The notes below the pieces were generated by a model that was not told where the DNA came from, made no database searches, and worked only from the letters and a program-made list of their open reading frames with translations. From assembly GCA_029240815.1 (NCBI GenBank), contig JARDZO010000327.1, positions 1-5,521 of the forward strand: a stretch of DNA of 5,521 nucleotides, given 5' to 3'. Of this stretch, positions 1 to 5,507 are shown one piece after another. This stretch comes from Brevibacillus sp. (GTDB lineage: Bacteria > Bacillota > Bacilli > Brevibacillales > Brevibacillaceae). Both the position numbers and the translations under genes were made by a program. Positions within the stretch are counted from its first letter, which is position 1, and each line of letters begins with the position of its first letter.

Positions 1-215
1 ACTGTATAATACTTATGAACGTGTGGAACTCCCGTTGGAGCAGGCTCCGTCATTCCTGCATAATAGTGCGAGTGACCATCATCACACGAAGTACATCCCG
101 AGAAAGCGTGTGTGTGGACAGGTCTACCGTCCCAGGTCGAAATATACAATGTGTGGGTGTGTTGAGAACCAAGTCCACTTGATTCGATAACAAATCCTGT
201 CACAGGTATTCGCAT
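1..215 (-). CDS. ymaF: YmaF-family His-rich protein, 5' part (cut by window edge)
   Basis: This is the N-terminal 71 codons of a protein that continues past the left edge. The start is ATG at 215-213, preceded by AAAGGGGA (about 221-228) with a 7-nt gap from the GGGG core. The translation begins MRIPVTGFVIESSG and shows the YmaF pattern of spaced His-x-His pairs: H19/H21, H34/H36, H48/H50 and H65/H67. These sit in contexts such as LYISTWDGRPVHTH, DDGHSHYYAGMTEPAP and GVPHVHKYYT. Cysteines at 41 and 44 form a C-x-x-C. YmaF is known in Bacillus subtilis and relatives as a small conserved protein of undefined function. Metal binding by the His pairs is my inference. There is no signal peptide or membrane segment in the visible part. 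It stands alone on its strand, divergent from the plus-strand nitroreductase-like gene. Confidence 0.8.
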   Translation of the reverse strand, partial: MRIPVTGFVIESSGLGSQHTHTLYISTWDGRPVHTHAFSGCTSCDDGHSHYYAGMTEPAPTGVPHVHKYYT

Positions 216-353
216 TGATGTTCCCCTTTTCTAAATGATTTCATTTTATAAGAGAGAATGAGGGGGGGATATAGCTAGAAATTAGACTTTTTTAGATGTT
301 CTACTCCATTACAAAAACCAAAATAATTCGAGCAGGTACTGATCCACTTGAAA

Positions 354-386
354 TTCGCTGAGAAAGCTCTTGGCCCCTCAGCCGAA
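354..386. repeat. Imperfect inverted repeat (hairpin)
   Basis: The left arm TTCGCTGAG (354-362) pairs with CTCAGCCGAA (377-386), giving nine pairs with one bulged base and a 14-nt loop. No T-run follows on either strand, so it is not a classical intrinsic terminator. It may be a regulatory structure or chance. Confidence 0.3.
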
Positions 387-411
387 TACACACTTACACC
401 TCCCCAGATGG

Positions 412-528
412 TTATACGCCTTCACAGTTTATGTGTTGAATTTCATATAGGTGCTTATCCCATGAACTAGATAAATAGAAGGTTGTGCCTTCGAGCGTTT
501 CAAGCGATTTAACATCCAAAAAGGCCAT
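412..528 (-). pseudogene. Possible degraded gene fragment, 38-codon frame
   Basis: ATG at 528-526 to TAA at 414-412 on the minus strand encodes 38 residues starting MAFLDVKSLETLEG and ending EIQHINCEGV. The same frame stays open upstream to about 665 but offers no other start codon, and no Shine-Dalgarno precedes the ATG. The residue composition looks protein-like. The stretch FYLSSSWD is weakly reminiscent of LYISTWD in the neighbouring YmaF-like protein, which could mean a decayed duplicate. This is speculative, and a chance open frame is an equally good explanation. Confidence 0.15.
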
Positions 529-749
529 GAAATGTAAAATATTAAACCGTCTGTTGGTTCCGGATTTTCTGGTTTCTGTCGTAGTTCGTACGTTGTTCTT
601 CCCTTTCCGTTCTATATGTAATACAGCTAAGAGTAGAGTGATGCTTAAGCTCTCCTCATTGCTATTTTATCCGTAATGGACTTCGGACCTGGGGGAAGGC
701 AGAGCGTATCCCGCCTAATGCAATGGAAAAAGCTAGCGGGTTGACGAGG

Positions 750-778
750 TTGACATCGTAGGAAAAGCAAGGTATAGT
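750..778 (+). promoter_or_regulatory. Sigma-A type promoter
   Basis: The -35 box TTGACA (750-755) is perfect. A 17-nt spacer separates it from the -10 box TATAGT (773-778), which matches the consensus at five of six positions. Transcription should begin near 785, giving a leader of about 145 nt before the ATG at 930. A second -35-like TTGACG sits 9 bp upstream at 741-746. This is the strongest vegetative promoter in the window and points at the nitroreductase-like gene. Confidence 0.75.
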
Positions 779-796
779 GCAATCTAATAATTCATA

Positions 797-815
797 CTAA
801 TCTTATACGGATTAG
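797..815 (+). repeat. Inverted repeat CTAATC-N7-GATTAG
   Basis: A 6-bp perfect inverted repeat separated by 7 nt, about 12 to 30 nt downstream of the predicted transcription start. A further G-T pair would shrink the RNA loop to 5 nt. As DNA it could be an operator for a dimeric repressor positioned to block early transcription. As RNA it could be the first hairpin of the leader. The sequence alone does not decide. A second CTAAT at 784-788 could compete for the same right arm. Confidence 0.35.
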
Positions 816-836
816 AGCTGTCGACCAGAAGACTGG

Positions 837-892
837 AGGCGCCTTTACTTTCCTGCTATTTCAATGTAGGGGGAAGTTCGGTGCCTTTTTTT
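837..892 (+). terminator. Intrinsic terminator inside the leader (attenuator)
   Basis: AGGCGCC (837-843) pairs with GGTGCCT (880-886) with one G-U. Inside it ACTTTCC (847-853) pairs with GGGAAGT (871-877), again with one G-U, and TGC (854-856) can pair with GTA (866-868). The hairpin runs straight into seven T residues (886-892). It lies about 50-105 nt downstream of the predicted start of transcription and 37 nt upstream of the ATG. It therefore cannot serve an upstream plus-strand gene, since none exists in this window. It should end a fraction of transcripts before the nitroreductase-like gene. Confidence 0.65.
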
Positions 893-929
893 ATTTCAAT
901 GAACCAAATAGGCAGGAGGAGGAGTAGTC

Positions 930-2279
930 ATGAGTATTCAGAAAGACCTTCCGTTTGCATCTTTAGACGACATGGAGATCGACGAGGGCTTGTTGGAAGA
1001 GCTGGTGCAGTTTCCACTTGTGGAAGCATTGTTCGGCCGACGTTCCCGCCGTTTTTTTCGTGGAGCGGAAATACCAGATGGACCATTGGCGTACAAATCA
1101 GCACATGAACCACTTCCCTTGCATGATCTGGAGAAACTTTTGATTCTTGCAGCGATGGGCGGCGTAACCGGTTGGCACCATTCTATTACTCGCCACGAGC
1201 GCTACAAGCCGCATCTTTCCAATTATCCGGGCTCAGCGAGTGGTCGTACCTTTCCTTCCGCTGCAGGGTTTCATACATCCGATCTCTTTTTTACAGATGA
1301 CACGGGAACCTACTATTATTCCACACGAGATACGGCACCTGTGGTAGGAAAGGATAGCGAAGGCAAGATCAGTCTGCTCGAGCTGCTCAAAGCCCTGCGT
1401 GGTCACATTCATAAACTGTCGGATACACGTCTGCACATCCCCAATTACGAACCGTATATGGAAGGGCATAATTCTTGGGTTGCGAATAAGCCGGGTACGT
1501 TTCTCGTATTTCCGGTAGGAGATTTGGCTCAGCATACGATTGCAAATCTATGTTTTTACGCACAGAACGGTTTGAGTATTTTTGATGACATCAACGGTAG
1601 ATCCATTCCTGGTATCGAGGAATACGCAGATAGGGTAGACTTGGAGAACCCAATCCCACTGACGTTCTTGGATCAATACTCCATCGCAGAACTGAGTGCG
1701 GAGCTAGCGACTTCTACGTATGCGGGTATGCTGATGCAGCAAGCGATCGGATTGGGAGGCTGGATGTTCGATGGAATCGATCGTTTAACGGTACTGGGCG
1801 CAAGCGGCGATCCGCAAGTACCCGGTCTAGGATTCCGCTACGATCAGGACGAGCGGTGGTCATTCCCGAACGCAACGGGTCTGGATGGCATATTTACAGC
1901 CTATTGTCCTCCTCATTACGCAAATATGCGCGCGGCGATTGACGCCTATGCAGAAAGAAAATTTGGTCCAGGCGGGCCTTTTCATCCAGATACGCCAGGA
2001 CCGTGGAAAGAGAGTCAACTGGTACGTGACAGTGCACAAGTCTACGATGAGCGCTTTCGGTCACTTGTCGCGCTGCAAGCGCAATACATCTTTGACACCT
2101 TTGGTAAATTTCCTGCGACGATTCCATCGATTTACAGCCTGATGTACTTGCAGTCGCACCATTTGGACCTGGATTATTACGACCGCTTTTTCAGTCCACA
2201 CAGCTATTTGCGCACGCATGCGGAGCATTTGGAAAAATGGCATGGGATCAAAAAGTTGCGTACTAAACTGGAGGAGTAA
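930..2279 (+). CDS. Nitroreductase-fold-like flavoprotein with long C-terminal extension
   Basis: A 449-residue cytoplasmic protein with no signal peptide or membrane segment. The ATG follows an excellent AGGAGGAGGAG site (914-924). The N-terminal half shows the layout of the nitroreductase/SagB-type FMN oxidoreductase family: an RRSRR segment (37-41) followed by F42, the helix PLHDLEKLLILAAMG (63-77), then GRTFPSAAGFHTSDLFF (105-121) ending in a TYYYSTRD strand (127-134). The segment AGMLMQQAIGLGGW (265-278) matches the alanine- and glycine-rich helix before the usual GLG turn. Members of this family normally use NAD(P)H and FMN and are about 200 residues long. Here about 160 further residues follow, with a motif QSHHLDLDYYD (408-418) and H430, H433, W437 and H438 near the end. 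The substrate is unknown and the family call rests on motif recall. The gene is monocistronic, preceded by a terminator-containing leader, and convergent with oxalate decarboxylase. Confidence 0.7.
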   Translation: MSIQKDLPFASLDDMEIDEGLLEELVQFPLVEALFGRRSRRFFRGAEIPDGPLAYKSAHEPLPLHDLEKLLILAAMGGVTGWHHSITRHERYKPHLSNYPGSASGRTFPSAAGFHTSDLFFTDDTGTYYYSTRDTAPVVGKDSEGKISLLELLKALRGHIHKLSDTRLHIPNYEPYMEGHNSWVANKPGTFLVFPVGDLAQHTIANLCFYAQNGLSIFDDINGRSIPGIEEYADRVDLENPIPLTFLDQYSIAELSAELATSTYAGMLMQQAIGLGGWMFDGIDRLTVLGASGDPQVPGLGFRYDQDERWSFPNATGLDGIFTAYCPPHYANMRAAIDAYAERKFGPGGPFHPDTPGPWKESQLVRDSAQVYDERFRSLVALQAQYIFDTFGKFPATIPSIYSLMYLQSHHLDLDYYDRFFSPHSYLRTHAEHLEKWHGIKKLRTKLEE

Positions 2280-2299
2280 GCCCAGGAAGGTCATTTCGA

Positions 2300-2313
2300 A
2301 CATTCATGAATGT
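2300..2313. repeat. 14-nt perfect palindrome
   Basis: ACATTCATGAATGT reads identically on both strands. It lies 20 nt after the stop of the nitroreductase-like gene in the convergent spacer. It could be a protein-binding site or chance. As RNA it would form only a short hairpin. Confidence 0.3.
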
Positions 2314-2330
2314 CTACACTACAAGTGGAA

Positions 2331-2363
2331 GAGGCTGCCGAATCGAAAGCTTTCGGCAGCCTC
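2331..2363. terminator. Hairpin between convergent genes, likely bidirectional terminator
   Basis: GAGGCTGCCGAA (2331-2342) pairs perfectly with TTCGGCAGCCTC (2352-2363) around a 9-nt loop, giving a 12-bp GC-rich stem. It sits between the stops of the two convergent genes at 2279 and 2381, the expected place for a shared terminator. Neither flank carries a clean T-run: the plus side reads GCTGCATTCGTTT and the minus side TTCCACTTGTAG. Termination may therefore be partial, or the hairpin may mainly protect the 3' ends. Confidence 0.55.
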
Positions 2364-2380
2364 GCTGCATTCGTTTGAAG

Positions 2381-3571
2381 TTAACTCTTCGTGTCATAGT
2401 GAAACCCGGGATAGGTTACGACCGGCCATTTTTCTTTTCGTAGCGCATCGATCAACTCATTCCCTACATTCAAATTCGCAGAGACAAGATCATAAGGGGT
2501 AAGCGCCATCCATTGATTCAGGGAAACATCGACAAACCGATCGCTTTTGAACATCTCCAAAAACCATAATGTCTGATTTCCTGTGTTTTGTATGTAATGT
2601 CCTGTGGCAAAAGGAACATAACCAACATCTCCGGCCCTGTAATCAAAAGTGCGCGCGAATCCATTTCCTGTAAAGACAGTCATCCGGCCTTGCCCAGTGA
2701 GATAATACTGCCATTCGTCGTTATTTGGATGCCAATGCAGCTCCCTCATAGCTCCTGGCTTGATCTCGACTAATGCTGCGGCAATGGTTTTGGAAATCGG
2801 GAAGTTGGAAGAATCGACGATCCGTACGCTACCGCCGGGAGTAATAATCGGTTTTTGGGCCAACAAGCGATGGGAAAAGCTCAGGGGAACAGTGCCATAT
2901 GGAGATTCAACTTCATCACACTCGAGCGGACCCGGAACATCTCCTTGAAAAATGTAGACTTGATTGGGAGGAATATCCGCAAAAGCAGACTCCGGTACTC
3001 CAAAGTTGTCAGAGAGGACATCTCTTGGGGTATGGGCGAACCAATCGGAAATGGATAGGGTATTCAGATCGGAAAAGTGACCGTCGTCGAAGACCAGTAA
3101 AAACTCGCAGCCTTCCTCCAGCCCTTGAATGGAATGGGGGATGCCAGGTGGAAAATACCACAAGTCTCCTGGGCCGATGTCGTCGATAAAATTACGCCCA
3201 GCTTGATCAACGGACGTGATTCGCGCCCTCCCCAGCAGCATGTAGGCCCATTCGGCTTGTTGATGCCAGTGGAGCTCGCGAACACCACCAGGTGTCAAGG
3301 CCATGTTGACCCCTGCAATTGTCGTTGCGATGGGCAAGTCTCGTATCGTGACTTCACGAGACCACCCACCATGATTTAACGTCATGACAGCGTCAGAGAA
3401 GGAAAATTTTAAATTCGGGAGTAGACCGTAGTCGGTGACAGGAGGTACAAGCATATTGGGGTTTTGTCGATCCCGTGCAATGTTCCTTGGCCCTTGATCG
3501 ATCCATCCGGTACCATCGCTTCTCATCGGCTCAGGCACATGTCGATCTTTTTCTGGCGGGGATTTTCCCAT
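2381..3571 (-). CDS. oxdD: Bicupin oxalate decarboxylase (OxdC/OxdD type)
   Basis: Mn- and O2-dependent decarboxylase converting oxalate to formate and CO2. The protein is 396 residues, close to the 385-392 of the Bacillus subtilis enzymes. The start is ATG at 3571-3569 behind AAGGAGGA (3578-3585). The frame is open for 19 more codons upstream, but those lack a ribosome binding site. Cupin 1 carries R98, H101, H103, E107 and H146 with W138. Cupin 2 carries R276, H279, H281, E286 and H325 with E339. All of these keep a constant +6 offset from OxdC as I remember it. The flexible lid over site 1 reads SDLNT (167-171), where OxdC has SENST, so the catalytic Glu162 is replaced by Asp168. No signal peptide is present. 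In Bacillus subtilis OxdD is an inner spore-coat protein made under sigma-K. Choosing OxdD over OxdC here is a guess based on context, so the symbol is tentative. Confidence 0.9.
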   Translation of the reverse strand: MGKSPPEKDRHVPEPMRSDGTGWIDQGPRNIARDRQNPNMLVPPVTDYGLLPNLKFSFSDAVMTLNHGGWSREVTIRDLPIATTIAGVNMALTPGGVRELHWHQQAEWAYMLLGRARITSVDQAGRNFIDDIGPGDLWYFPPGIPHSIQGLEEGCEFLLVFDDGHFSDLNTLSISDWFAHTPRDVLSDNFGVPESAFADIPPNQVYIFQGDVPGPLECDEVESPYGTVPLSFSHRLLAQKPIITPGGSVRIVDSSNFPISKTIAAALVEIKPGAMRELHWHPNNDEWQYYLTGQGRMTVFTGNGFARTFDYRAGDVGYVPFATGHYIQNTGNQTLWFLEMFKSDRFVDVSLNQWMALTPYDLVSANLNVGNELIDALRKEKWPVVTYPGFHYDTKS

Positions 3572-3577
3572 CCGGCA

Positions 3578-3585
3578 TCCTCCTT
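3578..3585 (-). promoter_or_regulatory. Ribosome binding site deciding the oxalate decarboxylase start
   Basis: On the minus strand AAGGAGGA lies 6 nt before the ATG at 3571-3569. The upstream ATG at 3628-3626, which would give a longer frame, has no comparable site, and the 19 extra residues do not resemble the family's N terminus. Confidence 0.8.
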
Positions 3586-3590
3586 CGACC

Positions 3591-3866
3591 AAATATACGT
3601 TTTCACAGGTCGTGTACTTCACTATCAAAGAATATGGTCCTGTGCTTGGCTATTATTCGGGATACGTTCTGCCAGCTGCAAGCTTGTGGGAGGAGAGGAA
3701 GTTGGAATAGACGATCCCACCTATGTTCTATGTTCTCTATGAAGCATGGAAGGACAATGATGCACTCACTCGACATGCTCAGTCCCTTCACTATCAAGAG
3801 TATCGTGAGAGCATTGCTGATTTACTTCTATCGAGAGAAGTGTATCGGTTACATACCATCGAGTAA
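3591..3866 (+). pseudogene. Gene remnant with in-frame amber stop, unknown family
   Basis: A plus-strand frame reads [16 protein letters not shown] from 3591 through to TAG at 3708-3710. It then continues in the same frame as TIPPMFYVLYEAWKDNDAL and on through RHAQSLHYQEYRESIADLLL to TAA at 3864-3866. Codon and residue use look protein-like on both sides of the TAG. No ribosome binding site precedes a plausible start: the GTG at 3612 and the ATG at 3723 both lack one. The 5' end runs into the leader and beginning of oxalate decarboxylase on the other strand. This fits the 3' remnant of a decayed gene whose upstream part has been lost. Alternatively, the last 47 codons from ATG 3723 could be a small protein. 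I do not recognise the family. A terminator hairpin follows 5 nt after the TAA, as expected at the end of a former gene. Confidence 0.4.
3629..3658 (-). promoter_or_regulatory. Possible sporulation (sigma-E-like) promoter for oxalate decarboxylase
   Basis: Read on the minus strand, GAATAAT (3658-3652), a 15-nt spacer and CATATTCT (3636-3629) resemble the sigma-E pattern. Transcription would begin about 50 nt before the start codon. No CATA-N3-TA sigma-K box with a matching AC is visible in this gap. A poor sigma-A alternative (TTGCAG, 18 nt, AATAAT) overlaps the same region. Confidence is low because the stretch also carries remnant coding sequence on the other strand. Confidence 0.25.
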
Positions 3867-3910
3867 AAGAAAAAGTACACGACTCTACTATGGAGTGGTG
3901 TACTTTCTTT
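3862..3910. terminator. Bidirectional intrinsic terminator
   Basis: AAAGTACAC (3872-3880) pairs perfectly with GTGTACTTT (3898-3906). Inside, after a G-G mismatch, ACTC (3882-3885) pairs with GAGT (3893-3896) around a 7-nt loop. On the minus strand the stem is followed by TTTTTCTTTTA, a good U-tract 20 nt past the stop of the membrane-anchored gene at 3926. On the plus strand TTTCTTTAT follows, which would serve the remnant ending at 3866. Confidence 0.75.
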
Positions 3911-3925
3911 ATGAGGGAACAAATA

Positions 3926-4990
3926 CTACTGAACCTCCACAGTAAACTCTTTCATCGCGACCGATTCCCAGCCCTGCTTCAGCAAAATGATGTATCTGTA
4001 GCTACCTTTTGGTGCATGTTTGCTTGCTTTTACCTTGATCTGGACAGCACTCGTTTCTCCTGGCATCAGTTCGATTTTTTTCTCTGGATTCGTGATCACT
4101 TTTACCCAGTTGGAATTGTTATAGGCAAAGTGATAGTTGACATCAATCTGATAGGTTGCTGAGTGATACGGGCTTTTGTTTGTTACCTCAAGTTCATCAA
4201 TGGTAATTTCTTCACCCGGATGCATGGTGTAATTTCCGTTTCCGTTGTGAACCGCTTGTGAAGGTTCTTTTTGAGGTGCAGGTTGTGTTTCCGTTACGGT
4301 TTGCGCTTGTTCAACAGACGGCTGAATATCATCAGTGGAGCCGTATTGATTCTGTAGGTAGACAATTACTTGTTTCGTTTCAGGAAGATGATCGACTTTG
4401 ACCGAAGTGTAACCAGTAGGAGATTCATAGAAGTCGACGTTACCTGTATCTTGTGTTTTTTCTAATTCCGCAAGCCATTTCTTTTCTAGTAGCCTATCAT
4501 TGTCCTCATAAGTCATAAAGGAGATGGTTTGGTTGCCATCCTCAAAATAAATGGATAGATTGCCGTACTGATAGCACAAGTACGTGGATTCGCCGTCCTC
4601 ATAAGACTCTGAGAGTGGATTTCCTAGCAAATTTTTTACTTCCTTTGTGCCTAAGGTGAGACTAATCTGTTTTTCTGTCCCATTTTGATTCCATACCCCG
4701 ATATATTCCCCATCTTTGAATTTCGCGTAAAAAGGTTCGGCAACTTCGGCGGGTTGTTCGGCTGATTTTTTTGATTCTAGAGGTTGAGGTGGTGTAGGCT
4801 GCTGTTCCTCTTGGAGAATCTTTTGTTGATCGCTCTGCTCGACTATTGCTGCTTCAGGAGCTTTCGTATTCGACGGCAGACTTTTAGGTTTGAACACAAA
4901 TGAGTTCAAGAGAAAGATGGATCCTACGGCTAATCCAATAACGACTCCTATTGCGATGATAAATTTACCTGCTTCCTTTTTCTTGCTCAA
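3926..4990 (-). CDS. Membrane-anchored extracytoplasmic protein with C-terminal beta-sandwich-like domain
   Basis: A 354-residue protein of unknown function. I start it at TTG (4990-4988) because AGGAGG (5003-4998) lies 7 nt upstream. An ATG 20 codons earlier lacks such a site and would add a non-hydrophobic tail. The N terminus is short and basic (SKKK), followed by one transmembrane helix at about 9-33. A Gln/Pro/Glu-rich linker follows at 35-85. Residues 86-165 form a domain with GVWNQNGTEKQISLTLG and LGNPLSESYEDG, recalling domains with a conserved turn after an LG-x-P motif. A second Gln/Thr/Pro linker spans about 222-248. Residues 250-354 are strand-rich with PGEEITIDELEVTN and LMPGETSAVQIKV, typical of an Ig-like or NEW3-type fold. 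This predicts a single-pass anchor with two domains outside the membrane. It is monocistronic, closed by the terminator at 3862-3910. Confidence 0.75.
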   Translation of the reverse strand: MSKKKEAGKFIIAIGVVIGLAVGSIFLLNSFVFKPKSLPSNTKAPEAAIVEQSDQQKILQEEQQPTPPQPLESKKSAEQPAEVAEPFYAKFKDGEYIGVWNQNGTEKQISLTLGTKEVKNLLGNPLSESYEDGESTYLCYQYGNLSIYFEDGNQTISFMTYEDNDRLLEKKWLAELEKTQDTGNVDFYESPTGYTSVKVDHLPETKQVIVYLQNQYGSTDDIQPSVEQAQTVTETQPAPQKEPSQAVHNGNGNYTMHPGEEITIDELEVTNKSPYHSATYQIDVNYHFAYNNSNWVKVITNPEKKIELMPGETSAVQIKVKASKHAPKGSYRYIILLKQGWESVAMKEFTVEVQ

Positions 4991-4997
4991 AGCGTGT

Positions 4998-5003
4998 CCT
5001 CCT
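4998..5003 (-). promoter_or_regulatory. Ribosome binding site supporting the TTG start
   Basis: On the minus strand AGGAGG is followed by 7 nt and then TTG at 4990-4988. This perfect Shine-Dalgarno lies inside the longer open frame, so initiation at TTG is more likely than at the upstream ATG (5050-5048). Confidence 0.7.
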
Positions 5004-5034
5004 GCTCTTTGCTTAGACCATGCCAGTGCCATCC

Positions 5035-5043
5035 TAGCGTATG
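5035..5043 (-). promoter_or_regulatory. Sigma-K-like -10 element, weak
   Basis: CATACGCTA on the minus strand fits the CATA-N3-TA pattern of sigma-K -10 boxes. It would place transcription initiation about 38 nt before the TTG start of the membrane-anchored gene. The expected AC about 16-17 nt upstream is missing, so this may be coincidence. Confidence 0.2.
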
Positions 5044-5192
5044 ATGCCACGGTAAATCTTCCCTTTACAGGTGAGGTTCAAACATAAATCGCTCCGGATG
5101 GGTACGATTGGCTGGAGTAAGGCACCTTTCTTGGGCGCTAGAATAACATAGAAAGAAATTCCCTTTCTGAGCTATTCTTGAGAGGTGGGAAA

Positions 5193-5468
5193 ATGGGGAA
5201 TAAAAATATCGGTGAGGATCTCGCTCTCGTTGGAGTTTGGTTAACCGTCATGGCGGATATATTCGCAGCCGTGGGAGCAACGGTATTAGTTGAGCCAGAA
5301 GCAGGTCCTGAGGACAATAAGAATGCTCAAAAACAAATGGATGATCTGCAATCACAATTGCAGGACCAGAAAAAACAACTGCAAAAACAACAAATACAGT
5401 TTCAGCTGCTACAAATGCAATTGGAACTGCAAGAATTAGAGCAGCAAGTTAAGGAACGCAAGAAATAG
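5193..5468 (+). CDS. Small membrane-associated coiled-coil protein, unknown
   Basis: A 91-residue protein. I choose ATG 5193 because GAGGTG (5182-5187) lies 5 nt upstream. A TTG at 5178 would add five residues and has no site of its own. A hydrophobic segment spans about 9-33 (LALVGVWLTVMADIFAAVGA is its core). An acidic hinge (EPEAGPEDN) follows, then a highly charged, Gln-rich heptad-like helix from about 45 to 91 with the recurrent patterns LQSQLQDQKKQLQKQQ and LQMQLELQELEQQVKE. This suggests an oligomeric coiled coil tethered to, or lying on, the membrane. I do not recognise a named family. No terminator is visible after its stop and the next gene begins 39 nt later, so the two probably share a transcript. 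Confidence 0.65.
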   Translation: MGNKNIGEDLALVGVWLTVMADIFAAVGATVLVEPEAGPEDNKNAQKQMDDLQSQLQDQKKQLQKQQIQFQLLQMQLELQELEQQVKERKK

Positions 5469-5507
5469 CGGGATTCATCCATCACATTCAGCAAGAAGGG
5501 GATGCAG

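Larger units (their letters stand above)
216..749. other. Intergenic stretch with no convincing gene
   Basis: About 530 bp without a well-supported gene. A plus-strand frame at 485-676 would need GTG, has no ribosome binding site and resembles no protein I know. On the minus strand a frame runs open from near 665 to a TAA at 412-414, but its only ATG is at 528-526 without a Shine-Dalgarno. The leader and promoter of the ymaF-like gene must lie near 216-330. On that strand an AT-rich TATAAA/TAAAAT-like element is visible near 240-250, without a clear -35. Apart from one imperfect hairpin at 354-386 I see nothing else definite. Confidence 0.5.
785..929 (+). promoter_or_regulatory. Structured 5' leader, probable transcription attenuator
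   Basis: Three successive foldable elements lie between the promoter and the gene. The first is CTAATC (797-802) pairing with GATTAG (810-815). The second is CCAG (825-828) pairing with CTGG (833-836) around an AAGA loop. The third is the terminator hairpin at 837-892, directly abutting the second. The leader ends with a strong Shine-Dalgarno, AGGAGGAGGAG (914-924), 5 nt before the ATG. The pattern of promoter, structured element, terminator and then gene is typical of riboswitches, T-boxes and protein-controlled attenuators. I do not recognise conserved motifs of the common riboswitch classes or the T-box sequence, so the effector is unknown. Confidence 0.5.

Noticed and set aside
485..676. 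63-codon plus-strand frame in the left intergenic region
   Set aside because: GTG start, no ribosome binding site, no recognisable motif, and it lies over an equally open frame on the other strand.
785..929. Known riboswitch or T-box in the leader
   Set aside because: I looked for the conserved cores of T-box, SAM, TPP, purine, FMN, lysine, guanidine, fluoride, preQ1 and ZTP elements and saw none. This is by eye only and needs a covariance search.
2899..3379. Several plus-strand frames opposite oxalate decarboxylase
   Set aside because: They lie entirely antisense to a well-supported family member whose conserved codons explain the open frames.
3572..3628. N-terminal extension of oxalate decarboxylase by 19 residues
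   Set aside because: There is no ribosome binding site at the upstream ATG, whereas AAGGAGGA sits at the correct distance from the internal ATG, and the final length then matches the family.
3475..3945. 156-codon plus-strand frame
   Set aside because: It overlaps the N terminus of oxalate decarboxylase, the remnant in another frame and the terminator hairpin. Its composition looks like a frame shadow and it lacks a ribosome binding site.
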